Assembly: GCF_030929495.1 (NCBI RefSeq) | Contig: NZ_JAVFWN010000011.1 | Location: 1-64,000, forward strand | Direction: 5' to 3' | Origin: Nocardioides sp. LHD-245 | Lineage (GTDB): Bacteria > Actinomycetota > Actinomycetes > Propionibacteriales > Nocardioidaceae | DNA length: 64,000 nt | Shown: positions 32,955 to 42,025 of the stretch, piece after piece | Layout: each line of letters begins with the position of its first letter | Position numbering within the stretch: the first letter of the stretch is position 1 | Notes under the pieces: generated by a model | The model's input: the letters and a program-made list of their open reading frames with translations, nothing else | Told to the model about the DNA's origin: nothing | Databases searched by the model: none | Translations under genes and position numbers: made by a program

Positions 32955-33656
32955 TCAGCCGACCTCGTTGTCGAAGGACTGTGAGTCGAGGACCTCCTTG
33001 AGGAAGGCGCCGCGCTCGCTCGCGGCGGAGGAGCTGAACCGGCCCTGCCAGGTGCGACGCGCGGCGCGGGTGACCTGCGGGCGCTCCACTGCCAGTGCGC
33101 ACCAGTGGTCGACTCGCTCATCGAGGCGACCGCTCTCGACCAGCTCGGTGTAGACGTCGCGCTGGACCGCCTCGGTGGGCGACATCCGCTCGCCGCTCAG
33201 CCCGAGGGCCAGCGATCGCCGGCTGCCCCACTGGTCCTCGACGTAGGTCAGCACACCTGCCGGGAAGAGACCTATCTCCCGCTCCGGGAGGGCGAGCCAC
33301 GCATTCTCGTCGGCGATCACCACCGGCGTGATCGCCGCGACGGTCACACCTGCGCCGAGCAGGGGGCCGGAGGCCGCCATGATCCAGAAGATCGGTCGCT
33401 CCAGGAGCAGCTCCACCATCCTGTCGGCGGCCGCGTTCTGGCGGTCGGTGCGCGCCTCGACCAGGTCGTTGCCCGCGCAGAAGATCGGCGGGACGGCCGA
33501 CAGCACCGCGACCTCGACGTCCGTGGCCTCCCACTTGTCCATCGCCTCGGCCACCTCGTCGACCAGCGCGTGGCTCAGTGAGTTGCGCTTCTCGGGGAAG
33601 TTGAGACGCAGCTCCCCCGCGCCGTCAGGCCGGATCCACGATTCCACCAGTGCCAT
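32955..33656 (-). CDS. Enoyl-CoA hydratase/isomerase-like (crotonase) protein
   Basis: 233 aa from ATG 33656 (MALVESWIRPD), two bases after the ligase stop. Crotonase fold: LNFPEKRNSLSHALVDE, IFCAGNDLVEA (oxyanion segment), SGPLLGAGVTVAAI and ALPEREIGLFPAG. In the last, the Glu equivalent to Glu164 of rat hydratase is kept, but the first catalytic Glu (Glu144, normally GGGCEL) is Thr. That single-Glu pattern is seen in enoyl-CoA isomerases and other non-hydratase members, so hydratase activity is doubtful. It is shorter than usual (about 260 aa). Confidence 0.8.
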   Translation of the reverse strand: MALVESWIRPDGAGELRLNFPEKRNSLSHALVDEVAEAMDKWEATDVEVAVLSAVPPIFCAGNDLVEARTDRQNAAADRMVELLLERPIFWIMAASGPLLGAGVTVAAITPVVIADENAWLALPEREIGLFPAGVLTYVEDQWGSRRSLALGLSGERMSPTEAVQRDVYTELVESGRLDERVDHWCALAVERPQVTRAARRTWQGRFSSSAASERGAFLKEVLDSQSFDNEVG

Positions 33657-33657
33657 C

Positions 33658-35304
33658 TCAGTTCGTTTCCTTTCCCTGTCCCCATCGATTGCGTACGGAC
33701 CGCTTGTCGACCTTCCCGTTCGGGAAGATCGGCAGCGCATCGACGACGAAGACGGCCTTCGGCGTCTTGAAGCTGGCGATGGCGCCCTCGCAGAACCCCT
33801 GCACCGCCGCGAGGTCCACTCGGCTGCCCGGCCGGGTCGCGATGACGGCCGCGACGGCCTCGCCGAGCCGGTCGTCCGGGATCCCGATGACCGCCGCCGA
33901 GGCGATGTCCGGGTGGGTCACGAGGAACTCCTCGACCTCAGCCGCCGAGACGTTCTCACCGCCGGGTTTGATCATGTCCTTCGCCCGGCCCGCGAACGTC
34001 GGACGACCGTCCGCACCGAGCCGGGCCAGGTCGCCGGTGCGCAGCCATCCGTCGGCGGTCAGCGCCAGCCGGGTCGCCTCCGGAGCGCCGTGGTAGCGGC
34101 TGAGCATCTGCCGTCCCCGCACCTCGATCTCGCCCATCTCCTCGCCGGGCAGGTAGCGGACCCGGACGTCCGCGCCGGGCGGCGGGGAGCCCATGTCCGC
34201 GACCCGCGCCTCCAGCGCCTCGAGCCGGCTGCCTGCGGCGATCAGGCCGAACTCGCTCATGCCGTAGACGGGTACGACGCCGGCGATCCCCATCTCGTGG
34301 GCGATCCGGCGCATCACGCTCGGCGGTGCCGCGGCCCAGCCCTTGGTGAGCCGCAGCTCCGCCAACAGGCCCGCGTCGCGGGCCGCGTCGATCTGCATGG
34401 TGAACATCGCGGCATGCCCCTGCACCGCCGTGCAGGCGTGGTCGATCATCTGGCGCACCGAGCCCAGCGCCTCGTACCGCTGGGGCACGACCATCCGGCT
34501 GCCGACGACGTACGGCGCGACGCCGGTGCAGATGGAGCCGCCCACGTGGTAGAAGGGCAAGGCGCTGTAGACCACGTCGCTGGGACCGAGGCCGGCCGCC
34601 CGGCCGACCTGGAAGGCCGTGGTGAGCACCGCGTCGTGGCTCAGCTCGACGCCCTTCGGTGCCGCCGTCGACCCGGACGTGAACTGGATCAGCACCGTGT
34701 CCTCGACACCGACCGCGGCCCGCCGGGTCGCCGCCGTCTCGTCGTCGCGCACTGCCAGGAACCGGTCGTCGGTGACACAGCCGTCCGGCACGGCGCCGTC
34801 CACGACGACGACCGGGGCCGCCGGGGACCGGGTCTCCCCCGCGACGTCGGCAACGGTGTCGCGCACCAGGGTCGCCAGTGCGAGACGGTCGGTGTCACCG
34901 GAGGTGAGCACGAGCGTCGGCTTCGAGGTCGCCAGCACATGACGCAGCTCGTGCGTGCGGTAGCGGATGTTGACGCTGACGATGGCCGCACCGCACTGTC
35001 CGATCGCGAGCTGCACGATCGGCCACAGGTGCGTGGCGCCGAGACACACGGCCACCCGGTCACCGGGGCGTACGCCGGCCGCGACCATGGACGACGCCCA
35101 GTCACGCGCCCGTTCGCGGGCCGCGCCGAGGGTGAGGTCGACGCCCTCGTCGACGTAGCTCCACGCCACCGTGGCGGGCCCGTGCTCCTCGCAGGCTCGG
35201 TCGAGCGCTCCGTGGAGGGTCAGGTGCGGCCAGTCGGCCTCGCTGTAGTCCCACAGCTCGGGGTGTGCCGGGACCTCGACGACGTCGACCTCTGTCGCGT
35301 GCAT
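33658..35304 (-). CDS. AMP-forming acyl-CoA ligase (ANL superfamily), ligase 2
   Basis: 548 aa from ATG 35304 with AAGGAGG upstream. P-loop IQFTSGSTAAPKGVEL, A5 YGMSEFGLIAAG, DGWLRTGDLAR, RAKDMIKPGGENVS and C-terminal NGKVDKRSVRNRW with the catalytic Lys. It shows the same subfamily signature as ligase 4 (49290-50894): ALPFYHVGGSICTG, TAVQGHAAMFTMQI and KGWAAAPPSVMR match there almost residue for residue. So the ligases form two paralogous pairs, 1/3 and 2/4. Substrate unknown. Confidence 0.9.
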   Translation of the reverse strand: MHATEVDVVEVPAHPELWDYSEADWPHLTLHGALDRACEEHGPATVAWSYVDEGVDLTLGAARERARDWASSMVAAGVRPGDRVAVCLGATHLWPIVQLAIGQCGAAIVSVNIRYRTHELRHVLATSKPTLVLTSGDTDRLALATLVRDTVADVAGETRSPAAPVVVVDGAVPDGCVTDDRFLAVRDDETAATRRAAVGVEDTVLIQFTSGSTAAPKGVELSHDAVLTTAFQVGRAAGLGPSDVVYSALPFYHVGGSICTGVAPYVVGSRMVVPQRYEALGSVRQMIDHACTAVQGHAAMFTMQIDAARDAGLLAELRLTKGWAAAPPSVMRRIAHEMGIAGVVPVYGMSEFGLIAAGSRLEALEARVADMGSPPPGADVRVRYLPGEEMGEIEVRGRQMLSRYHGAPEATRLALTADGWLRTGDLARLGADGRPTFAGRAKDMIKPGGENVSAAEVEEFLVTHPDIASAAVIGIPDDRLGEAVAAVIATRPGSRVDLAAVQGFCEGAIASFKTPKAVFVVDALPIFPNGKVDKRSVRNRWGQGKETN

Positions 35305-35371
35305 CGGACGGTGCCTCCTTGAGTGGTCGGTCCGGACGGATCGGATGGGGGGGGTGGGGCCCGAGACGGTG

Positions 35372-36604
35372 CTACCCGAGGTGGGCCGCGAGCTCGTCGC
35401 GGAACCGGGGATCGGCGATGGCGACCAACGCCTCCCCACGCTGCCGCACGGTCAGGCCGCGCAAGTCGGCGACGCCGTACTCGGTGACGATCACCTGCAC
35501 CGCGTGCCGCGGCGTCGTGACCGGCACCCCCGGACCGAGGCGCGGCACGATCGTTGACACGGTCCCGCCACGGGCGGTCGACCTCATCGCGAAGATCGAC
35601 ACGCCGCCGTCGGACAGCGATGCGCCGTCGAGGAAGTCGAAGGAGCCTCCCGGCCCGCTGACCTGCTTGCCTCCCGCCCACTCGGCGTTGACCTGGCCGG
35701 AGAGATCGATCTCGATGGCGCTGTTGACGGAGACGAACCGGGGAATCGCCGCGATCGCCGGCACCGAGAGCATCTCCCCCAACGAGACCTGCTGGATCGT
35801 CGGCTGCTCGTGGGCGTAGCCGTAGAGAGCGTCGGTGCCGAGCAGCTCGCCGCCGACGAACGCCCCTGGACGGCCGAGCCTCTCCAGCAACGGCACCATG
35901 CCGTCCACGCCCATGCCGTAGACCCGCAGCCCCGGCGGCGGGTCGTCGCCCCAGTGCGCCACCAGCGCCTCCGGCACGCCACCGAGGCCGATCTGGACCG
36001 TCGCGTCGTCCGGGATCAGGTCACGGATGGTCGTGGCGATACCGGCCTCGAGCTCCGACGGCTCGCCGCCGCGGTGCTGCGGGAGCGGGTCCTCGGCATC
36101 GACGAGCGCGGCGAACCGCTCCACCGGGACCAGCGCGTTGCCCCGCGTGCGCGGCATGTCGGGGTTGACCTGCGCGATGAGCGTCGGCACGTGCTCGCAG
36201 GCGTGCAGCGCATAACTGACCGAGGCACCGAAGCTGACCTGGCCGTCGACCGGTGGCGAGACCGTGGTCAGGAAGACGTCGGGCGCCAGCCGGCGCAGCA
36301 GGCCGGGAACGGCTCCGCCGCGCACCAGGTGGAAGCCGACCTGGCCGGTCGCGACATCGTCCCGCACCGGAGTCGTGACGTGCCAGGTGTCGTAGGTGAA
36401 CCGCCCCTCACGCACGGCCGGCATGAAGTCGTAGCCGCCCAACTGCATCCCACCCATGAGACGCAGTCCGCTGAGCCGCTCCTGCTGGTCGACGAGCTGC
36501 CGTTGCAGCGTCGTGGCGGCGCCCGCCGCCGTACCGAGCAGGACCTTGTGTCCGGGCGCGACATGCCGCTCGAGGGCCTGCGCCGCGCCGATCGTCGTCG
36601 CCAT
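35372..36604 (-). CDS. CoA-transferase/acetyl-CoA hydrolase family protein
   Basis: 410 aa from ATG 36604 (MATTIGAAQ), fused to the LivF stop as TGATG. Features of the 4-hydroxybutyrate/butyryl-CoA transferase family: GTAAGAATTLQRQL, VQIGLGGVPEALV, the catalytic Glu in SVNSAIEIDLSGQVNAEW, and C-terminal YGVADLRGLTVRQRGEAL. It would move CoA between the pathway acid and a donor such as acetyl-CoA, as an alternative to the ATP-dependent ligases around it. Confidence 0.85.
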   Translation of the reverse strand: MATTIGAAQALERHVAPGHKVLLGTAAGAATTLQRQLVDQQERLSGLRLMGGMQLGGYDFMPAVREGRFTYDTWHVTTPVRDDVATGQVGFHLVRGGAVPGLLRRLAPDVFLTTVSPPVDGQVSFGASVSYALHACEHVPTLIAQVNPDMPRTRGNALVPVERFAALVDAEDPLPQHRGGEPSELEAGIATTIRDLIPDDATVQIGLGGVPEALVAHWGDDPPPGLRVYGMGVDGMVPLLERLGRPGAFVGGELLGTDALYGYAHEQPTIQQVSLGEMLSVPAIAAIPRFVSVNSAIEIDLSGQVNAEWAGGKQVSGPGGSFDFLDGASLSDGGVSIFAMRSTARGGTVSTIVPRLGPGVPVTTPRHAVQVIVTEYGVADLRGLTVRQRGEALVAIADPRFRDELAAHLG

Positions 36605-37326
36605 CAGAAGTGCTCCCACAGGCCGCGGATGTCCTCGACGTCGGCGGGGCGGCCGTCCCAGACGATGGCACCCTGACGGATCGCGACCAGCCGGTCGGCG
36701 CGGGTGAGCAGGACGTCGAGGTTCTGCTCCACGATCAAGACGGTGTAGCCGTGCTGGCGCCGGTGCTCGTCGACGGCCTCCATGATCTGCTTGACCAGCA
36801 GCGGCGCGAGTCCCAGGGACGGCTCGTCGAGGAGCAGCAGCTCGGGACCGAGCCGGAGCGCCATCCCGATCGACAGCATCCGCTGCTCGCCGCCGCTCAG
36901 GTTGCCGGCCGCCTGCGTCGAGCGGTCCCGGAGAATCGGGAACATGTCGTGGATCTCGTCCACCGGGATCAGCGGCGCCCCGCGCCGGGCGGCCAGCTCG
37001 GGGACCTGCAGGTTCTCCGCCACGGTCATCTTGGTGAAGACCGCATGGCCCTGGGGAACAAGGCCGACGCGCAGGCCCCGGCCGTCCGCTCCGGAGACGA
37101 CCCGCCCCGACCGCGGCGGGAGGAAGCCGGCAATCACCTTGAGCAGCGTCGACTTGCCGGCCCCGTTGTGGCCGATCACGCCGAGCAGCTCGCCGTCGCG
37201 GACAGTCAGGTCGACGGCCTGCAGCACGTCGAACGCACCGTACCCGGCGACGATGCCGTCCAGCCGGACCAGCGGCTGCCCGGCGGATCCGGACGGCTGG
37301 GTGGCTGGGGTCGAGTCGGCCAACAT
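36604..37326 (-). CDS. livF: Branched-chain-type ABC transporter ATPase (LivF family)
   Basis: 240 aa from ATG 37326 (MLADSTPATQ). Walker A GHNGAGKST, VPQGHAVFTKMTVAENL, signature NLSGGEQRMLSIGMAL, Walker B LLLLDEP, and VLIVEQN, all characteristic of LivF. With the fused LivM-LivG protein, LivH and the binding protein upstream it completes a HAAT-type importer. The co-encoded ligases suggest that carboxylates rather than leucine are the cargo. Confidence 0.92.
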   Translation of the reverse strand: MLADSTPATQPSGSAGQPLVRLDGIVAGYGAFDVLQAVDLTVRDGELLGVIGHNGAGKSTLLKVIAGFLPPRSGRVVSGADGRGLRVGLVPQGHAVFTKMTVAENLQVPELAARRGAPLIPVDEIHDMFPILRDRSTQAAGNLSGGEQRMLSIGMALRLGPELLLLDEPSLGLAPLLVKQIMEAVDEHRRQHGYTVLIVEQNLDVLLTRADRLVAIRQGAIVWDGRPADVEDIRGLWEHF

Positions 37327-37327
37327 G

Positions 37328-39031
37328 TCACACCACCTTCTCTGAGTCGGGGGCGTCGTCGGCAACGCCGAAGTAGATCGAGGCGAGCTCCGGCGCGGTC
37401 GTGATCTCCTCCGGCGGACCCACCGCCAGCACCTGGCCGAGGTGGAGGAAGACCATCTCGTCGGAGAGCTCGGCCAGGACCTTGGTGTTGTGCTCGACCA
37501 TGCAGACGCTCCGGCCCTCGTCGGCCAGTCGGCGGACCAGCGTCGTCATCCGCTGCAGCGTGGCGGGGTCGAGACCGGACGCCGGCTCGTCGAGCATGAC
37601 CACGCTCGGCCGGGCCGCGATGACGCGGGCCAGGCTGAGCAGCTTCTGCTCGGCGTACGACAGGTCCCGCGCTCGGCGGTCGAGTCCGTCGGTGAGACCG
37701 ACGTCCTCCAGCACCGCCAGCGCCTCGGCACGAGCGCGACGCTGCGCGGCACGGGTACGACGGCGGAGCAGCAGCGCGGTCAGCATGGTCTCGTCACGAC
37801 CGAGCGGGACCGCGACCATCACGTTCTCCAGGACGCTCAGCTCGGCGAAGAGCCGCAGTCCCTGGAAGGAGCGAAGCAGTCCGTCCCGTGCGCGACCGCT
37901 GATCCCCCGGTCGTCCTTGACGGCGCCGTCGATGCTCACCGACCCGGTCTGGGCAACCTGCGCACCCGTCACCAGGTCGAACAGGGTGGTCTTCCCGGCG
38001 CCATTGGGGCCGACGATCCCGGTGACGGATCCCGGACGGAGGGTGAGATCGACGTCGGTGACCGCTTTGATGCCACCGAACGAGACCGACAGCCCCCGCG
38101 CCTCGAGGACAGCGCCGGCGGGGACCTCGGGAGCAACCGGCACGGTCGATGCCGCCGTGTCGTGGCTGCGACGGGGCACGAACATGCCGCGCCGCAGGAC
38201 GACGATGACCAGCAGGAGCACGACGCCGAAGAAGAACTCACGGACGTAGACCACCGTGCTGCTGGTCGCACCGAGGTTGTTGAGCACCTCGGGCAGGGCG
38301 ATCATCAGCGTCGCACCGGCGATCGGCCCGATCAGGCTGCCCGAGCCACCGATGATGACCATCGAGAGCAGCAGGATCGAGAAGTGGATGTCGAACGTGC
38401 TCGGGAGGATGTAGCCGAGATAGCTGGCGTAGACCGCTCCGGCGAGAGCAGCCAGCGCGGCCGACAGGGCGACGACGACGACCTTGGAGGCGGCGGGTCG
38501 CTTGCCCAGGGCGCGCGCGGCGCCCTCGTCCTGCCCGGAGGCGCGCAGCACCAGCCCGAACGGTGAGGACGCGATGCGACGGCTGACCTCGAAGCAGATC
38601 GCCAGGACCACCGCGGCCGAGGCCACCGACATCCACGGGGTGTCGAAGGCCAGCCCGAAGACCTCGGCGACCGGGACGCCGGGCAGCCCGTACGACCCAC
38701 CCGTGAGGTCGTGGAAGTTGTCCAGCGACGATGTCACGACGATCTGCAGAGCGAAGGTGGCGATGGCGAGGTAGTCGTCGGACACCCGCATCGAGAGCAG
38801 GCCGACGAGCAGGCCGGCCACCGCGGCCAGGCCGATGCCCACCAGACAGGCGAAGGTCCACGACCACTCGTAGCGCAGCACCCCGATGCCGATGGCGTAG
38901 GCGCCGAAGCTGACGAACGCGCCCTGCGCGACCGAGAACAGCCGGCTGAAGCCGAGGAGCAGGTTGTACGAGCTGGCGATGGCGGCGAACACCAGGACCT
39001 GGGTGATGACACCCAACCAGTAGGGACTCAT
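37328..39031 (-). CDS. Fused branched-chain ABC permease-ATPase (LivM-LivG)
   Basis: 567 aa, ATG 39031. Residues 1 to about 290 are a LivM-type permease with many hydrophobic spans (YNLLLGFSRLFSVAQGAFVSFG, MVIIGGSGSLIGPIAGA). Residues about 310-560 are a LivG-type ATPase: SVSFGGIKAVTDVDL, Walker A GPNGAGKTT, signature DLSYAEQKLLSLARV, Walker B VVMLDEP and CMVEHN. LivM and LivG are usually separate; fusions are known in actinomycete transporters for aromatic or aliphatic acids. Confidence 0.92.
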   Translation of the reverse strand: MSPYWLGVITQVLVFAAIASSYNLLLGFSRLFSVAQGAFVSFGAYAIGIGVLRYEWSWTFACLVGIGLAAVAGLLVGLLSMRVSDDYLAIATFALQIVVTSSLDNFHDLTGGSYGLPGVPVAEVFGLAFDTPWMSVASAAVVLAICFEVSRRIASSPFGLVLRASGQDEGAARALGKRPAASKVVVVALSAALAALAGAVYASYLGYILPSTFDIHFSILLLSMVIIGGSGSLIGPIAGATLMIALPEVLNNLGATSSTVVYVREFFFGVVLLLVIVVLRRGMFVPRRSHDTAASTVPVAPEVPAGAVLEARGLSVSFGGIKAVTDVDLTLRPGSVTGIVGPNGAGKTTLFDLVTGAQVAQTGSVSIDGAVKDDRGISGRARDGLLRSFQGLRLFAELSVLENVMVAVPLGRDETMLTALLLRRRTRAAQRRARAEALAVLEDVGLTDGLDRRARDLSYAEQKLLSLARVIAARPSVVMLDEPASGLDPATLQRMTTLVRRLADEGRSVCMVEHNTKVLAELSDEMVFLHLGQVLAVGPPEEITTAPELASIYFGVADDAPDSEKVV

Positions 39032-39032
39032 G

Positions 39033-39905
39033 TCAACCCACCCTCGTCTGGACTGCGGAGCGCAGGCCGGACGGCCGCGCGATGAGTGCGACCGCCAGCA
39101 CCGCGAAGGTGACGATCGTCTGCCACTCGGAACTGATCCAGTAGAGGATCAGGTTCTCGAGCATCCCGAGGAACAGCCCGGCCAGCATCGCGCCGGACTG
39201 CCGCTCGGTGCCGCCGGCGATGACCGCGATGATCGCGATCAGCACCGGGTTGAACCCCATGTCGGGGTTGACCCCCGAGCGCATCGCCATCACCACGACG
39301 GCAGGCACCAGCAGGGCCGAGCCGATCGCGAAGCTCAACTGGTAGACGCGGCCCACCGGGATCCCGAAGTAGCCGGCCAGCTCGGGGTTGCCCTGCACCG
39401 CCCGCATCGAGCGGCCCCACCTCGACCGGGTCATCAGCCACCAGACGGCGGCGCCGAGCACGACGACGAGGACGACGATCGCGCCGTCGTACCGGGTGAC
39501 GGTGAGGTGCGCGTTGCGGAACAGGGGGGCCGGAACCTCGTCCTCCAGCCCACGCGCGTTCTCCTGGAAGATCAAGGCCAACGACGCCTGGGACATGGTC
39601 AGCAAGGCCGACGCCGCGACGAACAGGAGCATCCCGTCGCCGCCACTGCGCCGGATCGGCTGGTAGACCAGGGTCTCGATCAGGACGCCGAGCAGCACCG
39701 CCATCACCAGCGCCGCCACGATGGCGGGGACGAGGCCGGCGCCCACCTCGACGAACACCCAGTACAGGGTGTACGCCGCGACGTTGAGCACGGCCACGTG
39801 CGCGAGATGGAAGGTGCGAGTCACGGCGAAGATCACCCAGAAGCTGAGCGCGAGCAGCGCGTAGAGCGCGCCCTGGGAGACGCCGTTGACCAGGATCTGA
39901 CCCAT
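39033..39905 (-). CDS. livH: Branched-chain-type ABC transporter permease (LivH family)
   Basis: 290 aa, ATG 39905, 7 bp after the binding-protein stop. Typical LivH start (MGQILVNGVSQGALYALLAL), hydrophobic helices, and the late motif IAIIAVIAGGTERQSGAMLAGL. It is the partner of the LivM half of the next gene. Confidence 0.9.
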   Translation of the reverse strand: MGQILVNGVSQGALYALLALSFWVIFAVTRTFHLAHVAVLNVAAYTLYWVFVEVGAGLVPAIVAALVMAVLLGVLIETLVYQPIRRSGGDGMLLFVAASALLTMSQASLALIFQENARGLEDEVPAPLFRNAHLTVTRYDGAIVVLVVVLGAAVWWLMTRSRWGRSMRAVQGNPELAGYFGIPVGRVYQLSFAIGSALLVPAVVVMAMRSGVNPDMGFNPVLIAIIAVIAGGTERQSGAMLAGLFLGMLENLILYWISSEWQTIVTFAVLAVALIARPSGLRSAVQTRVG

Positions 39906-39912
39906 GGCTGCC

Positions 39913-41076
39913 TCAGCACTCCACGGTGTCGATCGGGAGGAACTTGCCGCCCTGGACCTCGAGCACCTGGAACGGCTTGCGGGCGATCGGGTCGCCCTCC
40001 TCGTACGTTGCCGTGCCGGTCGCCGCCTCGAACGTCTTGACCTCGTAGAACGCCTTCTCGACGGTCCTCGGGTCGTTCATGTCACCGCCGTGGTCGTCGA
40101 CGTACTCCATCGCCTTGGCGAGCATCTTGACGCCGTCGTACAGCGTGGCGTTGTAGAACCCGAGCGAGCTGGGGTCGGAGTCGGGGTCGACCTTCTTGTA
40201 GGCCTCGAGGAACGCCGCCGTCTGCGGGTCGGTGTTGCTCGGGTCGAAGAGACCGGCGGTGTAGAGCGACTTCTCGGCGGCCGCGCCACCGACCTCGATG
40301 GTCTGCGGGACGGCAGCACCGGAGTACATCAACGTCTTGGCGTCGAAGTCGAGCTCCTTCATCTGCTTGAGGATGTTCCCCGGGTCCGAGCCGTAGGTGT
40401 AGACGTAGACCGTGTCCGGGTTGGTCCGCTTCAGCCGGGTGAGCACCGAGCGGAAGTCGGAGCTGCCCTGCGGCGCACTCTCGGCCCCGACGACCTCGCC
40501 ACCCTTCTCCTCGAAGTCCTTGGAGAGCGACTCGACCCCGGCCCGGTTGGCGGCGATGTCGGCGAAGATGGCGCCGAGCTTGCGGGTGCCCATGGTGTCG
40601 TAGGCGTAGTCCGCGGCGCACTGCATCTCGTGGTCCTGGCCGTTGAGCGTGTGGATGGTGTGCGACCCCATCGCCTCGGCGTCGAACGGCGGTGCGCCCG
40701 AGTTGACGAGCAGCACGTCCTCCCGTGAGGCCAGCGGACCGATCGCGGTGACCACGGCACTGAACCCGACGATGGCGAACTTGCCGCCGTCACTGGTGAA
40801 CTTCTTGTAGGCGTTGATCCCGTTCTGCGGGTCGCCGACCGTGTCGTAGATCTTGGCGTCGATCTTCTTGCCGTTGATGCCCCCGGCGGCATTGATCTCC
40901 TCGACCGCTGCCATCGCGCCGTCGGTCATGAACCTTCCGGTGACCGCCGCGTCCCCGGACTGCGGGATCAGGATCCCGATCTCGACCTCATCCGAGCTCC
41001 CCGAATCCGAGCCACATGCAGTCAACCCCGCTGCAAGAACGGTCGACGCGACGATGGCGCTGAAGACCTTGCGCAT
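39913..41076 (-). CDS. Branched-chain-type ABC substrate-binding lipoprotein
   Basis: 387 aa from ATG 41076 with GGAGAGGAGAG upstream. The signal peptide MRKVFSAIVASTVLAAGLTA ends before lipid Cys21. The mature part is a Leu/Ile/Val-binding-protein fold: EIGILIPQSGDAAVTGRFMT, AVEEINAAGGINGKKID, and GSSDFRSVLTRLKRTNPD. It is the first gene of a ten-gene minus operon running through transport, CoA activation and mutase genes to 29362, so it presumably binds the pathway acid. Confidence 0.9.
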   Translation of the reverse strand: MRKVFSAIVASTVLAAGLTACGSDSGSSDEVEIGILIPQSGDAAVTGRFMTDGAMAAVEEINAAGGINGKKIDAKIYDTVGDPQNGINAYKKFTSDGGKFAIVGFSAVVTAIGPLASREDVLLVNSGAPPFDAEAMGSHTIHTLNGQDHEMQCAADYAYDTMGTRKLGAIFADIAANRAGVESLSKDFEEKGGEVVGAESAPQGSSDFRSVLTRLKRTNPDTVYVYTYGSDPGNILKQMKELDFDAKTLMYSGAAVPQTIEVGGAAAEKSLYTAGLFDPSNTDPQTAAFLEAYKKVDPDSDPSSLGFYNATLYDGVKMLAKAMEYVDDHGGDMNDPRTVEKAFYEVKTFEAATGTATYEEGDPIARKPFQVLEVQGGKFLPIDTVEC

Positions 41077-41172
41077 GGCATCTCTCCTCTCCGCGCCCTG
41101 GGCGCAGAACTTTCCGTGATGGTCCGAGTGGACGGGGCGACGAGGGTGCTCGACGTTCGTGATGGCCGTCAC

Positions 41173-41192
41173 CTTGCTTGCCCGCAAGTAAG
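41173..41192. promoter_or_regulatory. Predicted TetR operator 1
   Basis: CTTGCTTGCCCGCAAGTAAG is an almost perfect 20-bp palindrome whose core, TTGC-TTGCCC-GCAA (41174-41187), matches the spacing of four other sites in this window. It is about 97 bp upstream of the binding-protein gene that begins the 41076-29362 operon. Confidence 0.6.
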
Positions 41193-41367
41193 TTAGGCCC
41201 GGTTGTCGACTGTCGTCAAGAGCGTCGGCCAGACTTTCGCCGATTGCCGACGTCTCGGGCCAAGACAACCGGCAGTACGCCTGAAATCGTCTATCCGTGC
41301 TCCCCTGAAGCACCAAGCCAGACACTTCTCCGCTGACCGAAAGAGCCCTTCGATCGCCCATGATAAT

Positions 41368-41381
41368 TTGCTCGTGTGCAA
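41368..41381. promoter_or_regulatory. Predicted TetR operator 2
   Basis: TTGC-TCGTGT-GCAA, immediately after a GATAAT hexamer and 26 bp before the thioesterase ATG. In this position, bound repressor would cover the transcription start. Confidence 0.6.
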
Positions 41382-41407
41382 ACATCTGTGGGCTTCGGGA
41401 GCTCCCC

Positions 41408-42010
41408 ATGACCCCCAGTCCTCCCTCGGGTCGGGTTCCCTCCGCCAGATCGCCCTCCTCGACCGCCGCCGGGCGGCATGCCGGGCATGCCGCCGCGCTG
41501 GCCACGAGCACGACCGCGCCGCCCCTGCGTGGCGACCTCGACCTGGATCTCGCGCGTCTCAGCGGCCTGCAACGCCTGCAGGCCACCGTCGCGGGGCGGT
41601 TGCCGTCCCCGCCGGCGTGGTTCGCCCTCGGCTACCGGCTGCGCTCGGCCGACCAGGGCGAGGTCGTCTTCGAGATGTCCGCCACGGCAGGGCACGCCAA
41701 CCTGGCCAGCACCGTTCACGGTGGCGTGATCGCAGCCCTCTCCGACGCCGCCATGGCCTCCGCCGTGCTGAGCGTGCTGCCCGCGTCGTACTGGTGCGCC
41801 ACGGTCGAGCTCAAGGTCAACATGCTGTGCGGCATCCCCGCCCCGGGGCCGCTGGTGCTCGCCCGGGGTACCGTGCGCTGGCGCGGGCGCACGCTCGCGA
41901 TGGCGGAGGTGCAGGTCACCGCCGACGACGTCGAGGTCGCCGTCGGCACGAGCACCCACGCGATCCGCGGTGGCCGGGTGCTCAGCGGAGGCCCGGCCGC
42001 CGACGTGTAG
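41408..42010 (+). CDS. PaaI-type hotdog acyl-CoA thioesterase
   Basis: 200 aa from ATG 41408 (MTPSPPSGRVP) with GGGAG six bases upstream; an earlier ATG at 41360 lies in the promoter region. After a low-complexity N-terminus, the hotdog domain runs from about residue 60, with the HGGVIAALSDAAMASA helix typical of PaaI/YbgC-like thioesterases and VNMLCGIPAPGPLVLARG following. It probably releases CoA from stalled or dead-end thioesters. It is the only plus-strand gene between 29.2 and 53.8 kb and has its own operator. Confidence 0.85.
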   Translation: MTPSPPSGRVPSARSPSSTAAGRHAGHAAALATSTTAPPLRGDLDLDLARLSGLQRLQATVAGRLPSPPAWFALGYRLRSADQGEVVFEMSATAGHANLASTVHGGVIAALSDAAMASAVLSVLPASYWCATVELKVNMLCGIPAPGPLVLARGTVRWRGRTLAMAEVQVTADDVEVAVGTSTHAIRGGRVLSGGPAADV

Positions 42011-42025
42011 CGTCCGGGCCCGGGG

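Larger units (their letters stand above)
41077..41407. promoter_or_regulatory. Divergent control region with two TTGC-N6-GCAA operators
   Basis: 331 bp between the transport/mutase operon (minus) and the thioesterase gene (plus), with no gene. It holds one TetR-type operator near each flank: 41174-41187 for the minus operon and 41368-41381 for the plus gene. GATAAT at 41362-41367, just before the second operator, is a possible -10 box. The middle (about 41195-41360) has nothing recognisable. Confidence 0.65.

Noticed and set aside
35346..35356. G-rich run before the CoA-transferase stop as a frameshift or regulatory element
   Set aside because: It lies in the short gap downstream of the CoA-transferase and upstream of the ligase 2 start, and both frames are intact; no function can be supported.
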